Assembly: GCF_013201935.1 (NCBI RefSeq)
Contig: NZ_CP053833.1
Span: forward strand, 372,001-436,000
Length of the DNA stretch: 64,000 bases
Source of the DNA: Arcobacter cloacae
GTDB taxonomy: Bacteria; Campylobacterota; Campylobacteria; Campylobacterales; Arcobacteraceae
Direction: 5' to 3'
The position numbers were made by a program, and so were the translations under genes. Shown here one piece after another: positions 24,737-33,774 of the stretch; position 1 is the stretch's first letter; every line of letters begins with the position of its first letter. The notes beneath the pieces were generated by a model, which worked only from the letters and a program-made list of their open reading frames with translations, was not told the origin of the DNA and did not search any database.

Positions 24737-26098
<1,362 letters not shown>

Positions 26099-26107
26099 TC
26101 TTCTAAT

Positions 26108-26137
26108 TTACAATACTCCATTTTGGGAGTATTGTAA
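26108..26137 (+). terminator. hairpin after gdhA
   Basis: A perfect 12-bp stem (26108-26119 with 26126-26137), 6-nt loop. No long T-run follows, so strength is uncertain. Confidence 0.6.
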
Positions 26138-26175
26138 CTCTTAACTCTTCTATAATTATTTTATTTAAAAACTTA

Positions 26176-26184
26176 TGTTAAAAT
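26176..26184 (+). promoter_or_regulatory. extended -10 promoter of murI-dnaX
   Basis: TGT-TAAAAT (TAAAAT at 26179-26184), 28 nt before the TTG start of murI. Confidence 0.5.
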
Positions 26185-26212
26185 TCTCTCTTATTATTAA
26201 AAAAGGTATAAA

Positions 26213-26998
26213 TTGAAAGTTGGAATATTTGATTCTGGGCTTGGTGGATTAACAGTTTTAAAATCTATTTTGAAAGTTTTTAAAGGTGCTGAAATATTCT
26301 ACATAGCTGATACAGCTTATGCTCCTTATGGAGAAAAAGAGACTTCTGCCATTTTAGAAAGATGTGATAAGATTGCTGAATTTTTATTAGAAAATTATGG
26401 AATAGAGGCGTTAATTGTTGCTTGTAATACGGCAACAAGTGCTGCTATTAAACATTTACGAGAAAAGTTTCCATTTTTAATTGTAATAGGTACAGAACCA
26501 GGAATTAAACCAGCTATTTTAAATACTAAAACATCAACTATTGGAATTTTAGCAACTCCTGCAACATTAAAAGGTGACAAATATCAATTTTTAGTTAATG
26601 AATTGTCAAATATAAAAAAAGTAAAATTGTATGAACAAGCTTGTATAGGATTAGTTGAGCAGATTGAAAAGGGAGAAATAAATAGTTCAAAAACTTTTTC
26701 AATGCTAGAAAATTGGTTAACGCCTATGAAAGAAAATGGTGTTGATACAATTGTACTTGGATGTACTCATTATCCTTTAATTGGAAAATTAATAGAAGAT
26801 ATTATGGGAAAAAATATAAATTTGATTGAAACAGGTGATGCAATAGCCAATAGACTTTTATTTTTAAGCAAACAAAAAGGTCACACAAATCAAGGTGAAT
26901 TAAAAATTTTGATTTTACATACAGGAATTATAAATACAAATATGATACAAACAATTTTAGAAGATGATAATATTGAAATTAGGAAATGTGAAATATGA
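26213..26998 (+). CDS. murI: glutamate racemase
   Basis: Makes D-glutamate for peptidoglycan. The two catalytic cysteines are present: Cys71 in VACNTATSAA and Cys184 in VLGCTHYPL. The N-terminal FDSGLGGLTVL holds the catalytic Asp. The 261-residue length is normal. The start is TTG at 26213, with AAAAGG 6 nt upstream. The stop overlaps the dnaX ATG (ATGA), so cell wall and replication genes are co-translated here. Confidence 0.95.
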   Translation: MKVGIFDSGLGGLTVLKSILKVFKGAEIFYIADTAYAPYGEKETSAILERCDKIAEFLLENYGIEALIVACNTATSAAIKHLREKFPFLIVIGTEPGIKPAILNTKTSTIGILATPATLKGDKYQFLVNELSNIKKVKLYEQACIGLVEQIEKGEINSSKTFSMLENWLTPMKENGVDTIVLGCTHYPLIGKLIEDIMGKNINLIETGDAIANRLLFLSKQKGHTNQGELKILILHTGIINTNMIQTILEDDNIEIRKCEI

Positions 26999-28950
26999 AT
27001 AAAGAAAAATTAGAAGATAAAGTTTTAGCTTTAAAATATAGACCTCAAAGATTTGAGGATTTAGTTGGGCAAAGTACAGTTTCTCAGACTTTATCTTTAG
27101 CTTTAGATTCAAATAGATTATCACATGCATATCTTTTTTCAGGATTAAGAGGAAGTGGAAAAACTTCAACGGCAAGAATTATGGCAAAAGCACTTTTATG
27201 CTCAAATGGTCCAACTTCAAAACCTTGTGAGGTTTGTCCAAATTGTATAAGTGCAAATTCAAATAGACATCTTGATATTATTGAAATGGATGCTGCAAGT
27301 AATCGTGGAATTGATGATATTAAAGATTTAATTGAACATACAAAATATAAGCCAAGTAGTGCTAGATTTAAAGTATTTATAATCGATGAAGTTCATATGC
27401 TTACAACGCAAGCATTTAATGCTTTATTAAAAACTTTAGAAGAACCACCAGGATTTGTAAAATTTATTTTAGCTACAACCGATCCACTAAAACTTCCTGC
27501 AACAATTCTATCTAGAACTCAACATTTTAGATTTAATAAAATAGCTTTTAGTGATGTAATTCATCATCTTTCTCATATTTTAAATGAAGAAGGAATTGAT
27601 TTTGAAAAAGAGGCTTTAGAAATTATTGCAAGAAGTGGACAAGGAAGTTTAAGGGATACATTAACTTTACTTGACCAAGCAATTATTTTTTCAAAAGGAA
27701 GAGTAAATACAACAAGTGTTGTTGATATGTTAGGTTTAATTGAACCAAAACTTATGGATAATATTTTTTCTATAATCTTGAATAAAGGAGATGTTAACGA
27801 AATCATAAAAGAGCTTGAATCTTATGAAGTTTCTCAAGTTTGTGATGAAATGACAATCTATTTAAGAGATAAAATGTTATCAAAAGATAGAAGATTTGAT
27901 TTACTTTTATTTGATAGATTTTTTAGAATATTAAGTGATGCAAAACATCTTTTAGCAATAAACAGTGATGGAACTTTTGTTTTATTATTAACTTTTATGA
28001 AAATGATGGAAGCTACAAATCTAAAATCAATAGATGATATTATAAATCAAGTTGAAAAATTAGAAGTAAAAAAAGAACAAATTATTGAAAAAATAACAGA
28101 AAAACCAGTAATAGAAGAAAGTTCTAAAAAAATAGAAGTAGTAGAAGAAAAACCTCTATTTATTGAGGAAGAGACTAAAATAGTTGAAGTTTCACCTTTT
28201 GATGAAGTTTTAATTCAATCAAATAATATAGTTGATTTACAAATTACAGATTCTATAGAAGTTTTAGATTTTTCTACACCTTTTGATGAACTACCTATGC
28301 AAAAAATAGAAGAAGTAAAGCTAGTTCAAGAAAGTAAAGTTGAAGAGATTAAAGAGTTAGAAATAGAAGCAGAACCTATTTTTGAAGAATATACTTCTAT
28401 AAATTTAATGCAAGAAGTAGAAATTATTCCTTTAGAAGAGGAAATAAGTGATGAAAAAAATGAATTATATGAAAGATTAACTGCAAAAGTTTACGATAGA
28501 GATTTTACTTTAGGTGAATGTTTTGAAAAGAATTTTATATTTAATGGATTTGAAAACAATAAACTTCATATAATCTCTTATGCACAAGATGAAGATAGAA
28601 AGCTTTTATATAAACATTTTGGAATTATAAAAACTTTTGCTCAAGATATTTTTGGTAATGATGTTGAGTTAGATTTTAAAAAGGAAGAACCCTCCGTACT
28701 AGAAGAAGATAGTAACAATAATTTAGAAGAGAAAACTAAAGAGGAAGAGATTTTAGATATTGAAGAGACAAGTTCTATGTTAGAATCTATTGAGATGGGT
28801 TCAGGTTGTGTTGCTGATATGACAAAAAGTTCAGTGATTTTGCCTTCTCAAAAAGAGCTAGAGTTAAATGACATTTTAAATTCAAAAATGCTTGATAAAT
28901 TTAAAGAGTTGTTCGATATAAAAAAAATAACTGTAAAAGCTAGAAGTTAA
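26995..28950 (+). CDS. dnaX: DNA polymerase III subunit gamma/tau
   Basis: The clamp-loader ATPase of the replisome. The 651-residue protein begins with LALKYRPQRFEDLVGQ, then Walker A GLRGSGKTS (50-58), a zinc module with Cys69/78/81/84, DEVHMLT and the sensor SRTQHFRF. The AAA+ part and collar end near residue 360. After that comes a long acidic low-complexity linker (about 360-490) and a C-terminal region comparable to tau. An A7 run at 28126-28132 lies exactly at the start of the linker and might allow slippage to a short gamma form. dsbG-like gene follows 63 nt later. Confidence 0.94.
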   Translation: MNKEKLEDKVLALKYRPQRFEDLVGQSTVSQTLSLALDSNRLSHAYLFSGLRGSGKTSTARIMAKALLCSNGPTSKPCEVCPNCISANSNRHLDIIEMDAASNRGIDDIKDLIEHTKYKPSSARFKVFIIDEVHMLTTQAFNALLKTLEEPPGFVKFILATTDPLKLPATILSRTQHFRFNKIAFSDVIHHLSHILNEEGIDFEKEALEIIARSGQGSLRDTLTLLDQAIIFSKGRVNTTSVVDMLGLIEPKLMDNIFSIILNKGDVNEIIKELESYEVSQVCDEMTIYLRDKMLSKDRRFDLLLFDRFFRILSDAKHLLAINSDGTFVLLLTFMKMMEATNLKSIDDIINQVEKLEVKKEQIIEKITEKPVIEESSKKIEVVEEKPLFIEEETKIVEVSPFDEVLIQSNNIVDLQITDSIEVLDFSTPFDELPMQKIEEVKLVQESKVEEIKELEIEAEPIFEEYTSINLMQEVEIIPLEEEISDEKNELYERLTAKVYDRDFTLGECFEKNFIFNGFENNKLHIISYAQDEDRKLLYKHFGIIKTFAQDIFGNDVELDFKKEEPSVLEEDSNNNLEEKTKEEEILDIEETSSMLESIEMGSGCVADMTKSSVILPSQKELELNDILNSKMLDKFKELFDIKKITVKARS

Positions 28951-29013
28951 ATATTAACCTTTGATTAATAGATAATTGATAGACTAAACCATAATTATAA
29001 AAAGGAAAAATAT

Positions 29014-29847
29014 ATGAGAAAGTTTTCGAAGTTATTATCATTGAGTGTTTTATTATCGGTTTCACTATTTGCAAGTGATGATGTTGTTATTGAGTTTGAA
29101 AAAAATAGAGTCTCTTCTAATCCAAATATCAAAGTAAATGATATTAAAATTAATACAAAAAAAGAGTTACCACTTGCTGGATGGAATGGTTATATTTTAG
29201 ATGTTGAAGCAAATATTCAAGGAAAAGATATAAAAGTAAAAGATATACTTTTTAGTGATGGAAAATTTATTGCTTTAGAATTGCTTGATGCAAAAACAGG
29301 TAAATCTTTAAAAGATTTGATGACACCAAATTTAACTACAGATTATTATAACAAATCAAAATTGATTGCTGGAAATCATGATGCAAAAGATAAAATAGTT
29401 ATTTTCTCTGATCCATTGTGTCCATTTTGTATGGATTATGTACCTGAAGTTATAAAACATGTAAATAAAAATAGTGATTCTATAGCTTTATATTATTATC
29501 ATTTCCCATTATTAGGACTACATCCAGCAGCAGCACCTTTATCAAAACTTATGGAAGTTGCAAGACATAAAGGTATAAAAGATGCTGAATTAAAAGCTTA
29601 TAAAATTGATTGGGAACCACATTTTAGTTCAAAATCAACAGATGAAAAGAAAATCTTAGAAGCATTTAATAAAGAGTTTAAAACAGATATAAAATTAGAA
29701 GAGATTACTTCAAAAGAGATTAATGAGGCTTTACAAAAAGATATATTAATGGGTGAAGATGTTATGGTTCAAGGAACACCTACAATTTTTATAAATGGTG
29801 TTAAAGATGCAACAAGAGAAAAATACGAAACTTTAGGAAAAAAATAA
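29014..29847 (+). CDS. DsbC/DsbG-like periplasmic disulfide oxidoreductase
   Basis: A secreted thioredoxin-fold protein of 277 residues: signal peptide about 1-20 (SVSLFA/S), an N-terminal domain (21-115) resembling the dimerisation domain of DsbC/G, then the active site CPFC (Cys136, Cys139) in SDPLCPFC and the cis-proline loop VQGTPTIFING. It likely shuffles or forms disulfides in envelope proteins. It is not close enough to assign DsbC or DsbG specifically. It has its own ribosome-binding site AAAGGA. hemC follows by 18 nt. Confidence 0.83.
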   Translation: MRKFSKLLSLSVLLSVSLFASDDVVIEFEKNRVSSNPNIKVNDIKINTKKELPLAGWNGYILDVEANIQGKDIKVKDILFSDGKFIALELLDAKTGKSLKDLMTPNLTTDYYNKSKLIAGNHDAKDKIVIFSDPLCPFCMDYVPEVIKHVNKNSDSIALYYYHFPLLGLHPAAAPLSKLMEVARHKGIKDAELKAYKIDWEPHFSSKSTDEKKILEAFNKEFKTDIKLEEITSKEINEALQKDILMGEDVMVQGTPTIFINGVKDATREKYETLGKK

Positions 29848-29865
29848 ATTAAATAAGAAGGTAAT

Positions 29866-30804
29866 ATGGAAAAATTAGTAATAGCAACAAGAAGAAGTCA
29901 ATTAGCACTTTGGCAAAGTGAATATGTAAAATCATTACTTCTAGAGCATTATCCAAATATGCAAATTGAGTTACAAGAGTTTGTAACTAAAGGTGATAAG
30001 ATTTTGGATGTACCATTAGCAAAAATTGGAGGTAAGGGTCTTTTTACAAAAGAGCTTGAAGTTGCGATGCTTGAGGGAAGTGCACATTTAGCAGTTCATT
30101 CGCTAAAAGATGTTCCTACTCAATTTGAAGATGGCTTAATGCTTGCTGCTGTTACTAAAAGATTTGATCCAAGAGATGCATTTTTGAGTAATAAATATGT
30201 TTCAATAGATGATTTACCTAAAGGTGCAGTTGTTGGAACAACAAGTTTAAGAAGAAGAATGGCACTAAAAATTTTAAGACCTGACATTGAACTTAAGGAT
30301 TTAAGAGGAAATATTAATACTAGAATTGCAAAATTAAATGCAGGTGAATATGATGCAATTATACTTGCTGCAACTGGTATTCAAAAACTAAAAATTGAAA
30401 ATGAAGTAAAATATTTTTCTCCAATTTCAACTGATATTATGATTCCATCAATGGGGCAAGCAACACTTGGAATTGAAACTACCAATAATCCAGAAGTATT
30501 AGAAATAGTAAAAGTTTTAAATGATAAAAATGCACATATAGAATCAACAATTGAGCGAAGTTTTGTAGATACCCTTCAAGGAGGTTGTCAAGTTCCAATT
30601 GGAGTAAAAGCAACGATTCTTGATGAAAAATCTGTTAGAGTTCAAGCAATAGTGGGACTTCCTGATGGAACAGAATATATTAGTGAAGATATAACTGCTC
30701 AAATTAATGATTTTGAAAAAATAGGGAGAAATTTAGCTCAAATGTTTATTGACCAAGGTGCAAAAGATTTACTTGATAGGGCTGAAAAATTAGCTTTTAA
30801 ATAA
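29866..30804 (+). CDS. hemC: hydroxymethylbilane synthase (porphobilinogen deaminase)
   Basis: Joins four porphobilinogens into hydroxymethylbilane in heme synthesis. The 312-residue enzyme has ATRRSQLALWQ at the start, the HSLKDVPTQ loop holding the catalytic Asp, TSSLRR-type loop TTSLRRR, LRGNINTR and the dipyrromethane cofactor Cys241 in LQGGCQVPIG. It lies in a three-gene run with the Dsb-like gene and an isochorismatase-type hydrolase. The association may reflect packing rather than function. Confidence 0.97.
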   Translation: MEKLVIATRRSQLALWQSEYVKSLLLEHYPNMQIELQEFVTKGDKILDVPLAKIGGKGLFTKELEVAMLEGSAHLAVHSLKDVPTQFEDGLMLAAVTKRFDPRDAFLSNKYVSIDDLPKGAVVGTTSLRRRMALKILRPDIELKDLRGNINTRIAKLNAGEYDAIILAATGIQKLKIENEVKYFSPISTDIMIPSMGQATLGIETTNNPEVLEIVKVLNDKNAHIESTIERSFVDTLQGGCQVPIGVKATILDEKSVRVQAIVGLPDGTEYISEDITAQINDFEKIGRNLAQMFIDQGAKDLLDRAEKLAFK

Positions 30805-30827
30805 AATATTTCATAAGGAGAGATAAA

Positions 30828-31370
30828 ATGAGAATAAATGTAAATGAGACGCTTTTTTGTTTAGTTGATGTTCAAGAAAAACTATTTCCTCATATAGCAA
30901 ATAAAGAGGAGTTAGAAAGAAATTTATTAACTTTAGTAAAAGGTTTAAAGGTTTTAGATGTTCCATTTATTGTAAATGAACAGTATAAAAAAGGAATAGG
31001 TGAAACAATTCCTTCTTTAAAAGAGTTAGTTGAATCTTATCCTGCTTTTGAAAAAACAACTTTTTCTTGTTGTCAAAATCAAGCAACAATGGAAGCAATT
31101 AAATCAGCTAATAAAAAGGTTGTTATAGTTGCAGGAATTGAAACTCACGTTTGTGTTTTACAAACTTGTATAGATTTGATTGAAGCTGGTTATAAAGTGG
31201 TTTTAGTTACTAATTGTTGTGGTTCAAGAAAGCAAATTGATAATGATATGGGAATTCAAAGATTGATTCAATCAGGAGTAATTCCAACAACTTATGAATC
31301 AATTTTATTTGAACTAACTTTAAATGCAAAGAATCCAGTTTTTAAAGAGATTTCTGCTTTAGTAAAATAA
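30828..31370 (+). CDS. isochorismatase-family cysteine hydrolase (YcaC-like)
   Basis: A 180-residue hydrolase. The family triad is visible: Asp14 (LVDVQEKLF), Lys76 (FEKTTFSC) and Cys109 (GIETHVCVLQT). A cis-peptide region precedes the Cys. The QEKLFPHI and NQEKYPKGLG-like (NEQYKKGIGET) stretches place it near the YcaC group, whose substrate is unsettled. Isochorismate itself is unlikely as substrate given its context next to hemC. Good RBS AAGGAG precedes the ATG. Confidence 0.8.
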   Translation: MRINVNETLFCLVDVQEKLFPHIANKEELERNLLTLVKGLKVLDVPFIVNEQYKKGIGETIPSLKELVESYPAFEKTTFSCCQNQATMEAIKSANKKVVIVAGIETHVCVLQTCIDLIEAGYKVVLVTNCCGSRKQIDNDMGIQRLIQSGVIPTTYESILFELTLNAKNPVFKEISALVK

Positions 31371-31378
31371 GATTTTTC

Positions 31379-32383
31379 TTATTTTACTATTTGATTTTTC
31401 CCACTATTTTTTGCTTCATACATTTTTTTATCTGCAAGATTTATTATCTCTTCATAAGAATTAAATTTTTTATTAAATTCAGCTAGTCCAATACTTAAGG
31501 TAATTTCACCAAATTTTGTCTTTAAAAATTTATTTGAAGTTAATCCCATAATTCTTTTCATATGTTCATAAGAGTAATCTAAAGATGTATCTATACTAAT
31601 TATGCAAAACTCTTCTCCACCTAATCTAAATACATAATCTACACCTTTTCTTGATTGTTCTTGTAAAATCTCTGCAAAATTAATTAGGACTAAATCCCCA
31701 CCTTCATGTCCAAACTTATCATTGATATTTTTAAAATTATCAATATCTATATAAGATAAAACAGCTTGTGTAGAATCTCTTTTTATTTGTGCAAAAATAT
31801 CTGCACAAATTTTTTTAAAGTATCTTCTGTTATATAAAGTAGTTAGTGTATCAGTTATAATCATCTCTTCTAATTGTTTTCTAATTTGAAGATTTTCTTT
31901 TTCTAACTCTATTCTTCTTGTTTCTCTTTGAATTTTTCTTGAATATATTAAAGCTATATCATCTAGTTCTTTAGGTAAATCTCTAATTAGTTTTGAATAA
32001 ATTGCAATATGTCCAATACATTTATTTTCATTATCTGTTATGGGAATTCCATAAAAACTCTCATATTTTTCTTCTAAAAGATCTAAAAAATTGTATTTTA
32101 CATGTTCTTTTATTCTTATTATTTTATTATCAAATACAAATTTCCCAGGTATACCATCTAAGTCTATAATTTTTGGAACTTTAATATTTGTAGAAAAAAT
32201 TACTTCCACTTGTGTAGTTGGATTAAAATCTAAAGCTTTAGTAATATAAACTAAATCAGCTTGAAATAGTTTTTTTATTTCAATAGCAGTATGAGCAATA
32301 AATTCATCTCCTGTGTGAAAAGAAGTAATTTCTAATATAGATTTTAATGCTTTATAGGGATCAAACTCAAATTTATTGTTCAA
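31379..32383 (-). CDS. GAF-GGDEF diguanylate cyclase
   Basis: A 334-residue cytoplasmic signalling protein. An N-terminal GAF-like sensor domain (about 15-150) is joined by a helical linker (150-178) to a GGDEF domain. The active-site GGEEF (255-259) and the DIDNFKNINDKFGHEGGD stretch are intact, so c-di-GMP synthesis is expected. The product-inhibition I-site is altered to KGVD in place of RxxD. There is no transmembrane segment. The signal sensed by GAF is unknown. The gene converges on the isochorismatase gene with 8 nt between the stops. Confidence 0.87.
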   Translation of the reverse strand: MNNKFEFDPYKALKSILEITSFHTGDEFIAHTAIEIKKLFQADLVYITKALDFNPTTQVEVIFSTNIKVPKIIDLDGIPGKFVFDNKIIRIKEHVKYNFLDLLEEKYESFYGIPITDNENKCIGHIAIYSKLIRDLPKELDDIALIYSRKIQRETRRIELEKENLQIRKQLEEMIITDTLTTLYNRRYFKKICADIFAQIKRDSTQAVLSYIDIDNFKNINDKFGHEGGDLVLINFAEILQEQSRKGVDYVFRLGGEEFCIISIDTSLDYSYEHMKRIMGLTSNKFLKTKFGEITLSIGLAEFNKKFNSYEEIINLADKKMYEAKNSGKNQIVK

Positions 32384-32442
32384 AACTAATAGCTCCAGAA
32401 ATTTTTGGCTTATGTTAACATAAAAAAGTTAAGTAGAAATAA

Positions 32443-32471
32443 AAAAAGCCTAGATAAAATCTAGGCTTTTT
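32443..32471 (-). terminator. terminator of the prp operon
   Basis: A 13-bp stem (32443-32455 with 32459-32471), AAA loop, with A/T tracts at both ends, 23 nt after the prpF stop on the minus strand. Confidence 0.85.
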
Positions 32472-32493
32472 AGAAATATGAAGATTTATAAAA

Positions 32494-33669
32494 TTAATCC
32501 ATTGTTCCAGCTGGAACGTGAACATAACCTTCCATAATAATTCTAGCACTTCTACTCATAGTTGCTTTATCAACGACGTATTTTCCGTTTTCTTGTTTAA
32601 TTACAGCACCAACTTTTAAAGTTCCAGATGGGTGACCAAACTCAACAGCAGCTTTTTCCCCACCACCAGCTGCAATATTTACTAAAGTACCTTCAATACA
32701 AGCAGCAACACCAATAGCAACTGAAGCAGTTCCCATCATAGCATGGTGTAATTTTTGCATTGATAATGCTCTTACATGTAAATCAATTTCATTTGCTTTA
32801 ACTTCTTTACCACTTGAAGTAGTAAAATCTGAAGCAGGTGCAACAAAAGCAATTTTAGGAGTGTGTTGTTTTGTTTCAGCTTCTTTAGGGTCACTTATAA
32901 GTCCCATTTTTAAAGCTCCAGCAACTCTGATTTTTTCAAATCTTGCAAGTGCTTCTGCATCATTATTTATATCAACTTGAAGTTCAGTTCCTTTATAACC
33001 AATATCACAAGCATTTACAAATACTGTTGGAATACCAGCTGTTATCATTGTTGCTTTAAATGTACCAATTCCTGGAACTTCTAAATCATCTACTAAATTT
33101 CCAGTTGGGAATAACTCTTCAGATGGATCAACAGGTTCAGCGAATTCTAAAACGATTTCTTCAGCTGGGAATGCAACACCATCGATATAATAATCTCCCA
33201 TTTCTTTAACCATTCCATTTTCCATAGTTACATAACAAAGAATAGTTTTTTTGATATTTGCTTGCCAAATTCTTACACAACAAACACCATTTTGGGGTAC
33301 ATTATCAACTAATCCTTCTTTAATTGCAAAAGGTCCAACTGCACTTGATAAATTTCCACAGTTTCCACTCATATCAACAAAATCTTTATCAATTGCAACT
33401 TGACAAAAATAGTAATCTACATCGTGATTTGGAACTGAACTTTTTCCAACTAAAATAGCTTTAGAAGTAGAAGAAGTAGCTCCTCCCATACCATCCATTT
33501 GTTGTTTATAAACATCAGGGCTTCCTACGATTCTTTGAAGTAGTTTATCTCTTTTTGCTGGGTTTTCTTGCGCTTCTTTTGGTAAATCAGCAATATTAAA
33601 GAAAGTACCTTTTGAAGTACCACCTCTCATATATGTAGCTTTTACTTTAAATTGTGGTTGATATGCCAT
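32494..33669 (-). CDS. prpF: 2-methylaconitate isomerase PrpF
   Basis: A 391-residue protein of the PrpF family (diaminopimelate-epimerase-like fold). It isomerises the 2-methylaconitate isomer released by AcnD so that it can be hydrated by an aconitase. The N-terminus has YMRGGTSKGTFF, and the protein includes DGMGGATSSTSKA and DMSGNCGNLSSAVGPFA, which carry the conserved active-site positions. It follows acnD after a hairpin, as the last gene of the prp cluster. GGAG lies 7 nt before its ATG. Confidence 0.93.
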   Translation of the reverse strand: MAYQPQFKVKATYMRGGTSKGTFFNIADLPKEAQENPAKRDKLLQRIVGSPDVYKQQMDGMGGATSSTSKAILVGKSSVPNHDVDYYFCQVAIDKDFVDMSGNCGNLSSAVGPFAIKEGLVDNVPQNGVCCVRIWQANIKKTILCYVTMENGMVKEMGDYYIDGVAFPAEEIVLEFAEPVDPSEELFPTGNLVDDLEVPGIGTFKATMITAGIPTVFVNACDIGYKGTELQVDINNDAEALARFEKIRVAGALKMGLISDPKEAETKQHTPKIAFVAPASDFTTSSGKEVKANEIDLHVRALSMQKLHHAMMGTASVAIGVAACIEGTLVNIAAGGGEKAAVEFGHPSGTLKVGAVIKQENGKYVVDKATMSRSARIIMEGYVHVPAGTMD

Positions 33670-33738
33670 TCGTTTCTCCTTTTTAAATTTTAAAAATTAA
33701 ATAAAAAAATCTTTGATTTCTCTAGTTAAATTTTAATA

Positions 33739-33766
33739 CTAAAAAGCATCATTCGATGCTTTTTAG
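33739..33766 (-). terminator. intra-cluster hairpin between acnD and prpF
   Basis: A perfect 12-bp stem (33739-33750 with 33755-33766) with an ATTC loop and a T5 run on either strand in the arms, 9 nt after the acnD stop. It should reduce read-through into prpF. Confidence 0.65.
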
Positions 33767-33774
33767 ATATTTAA

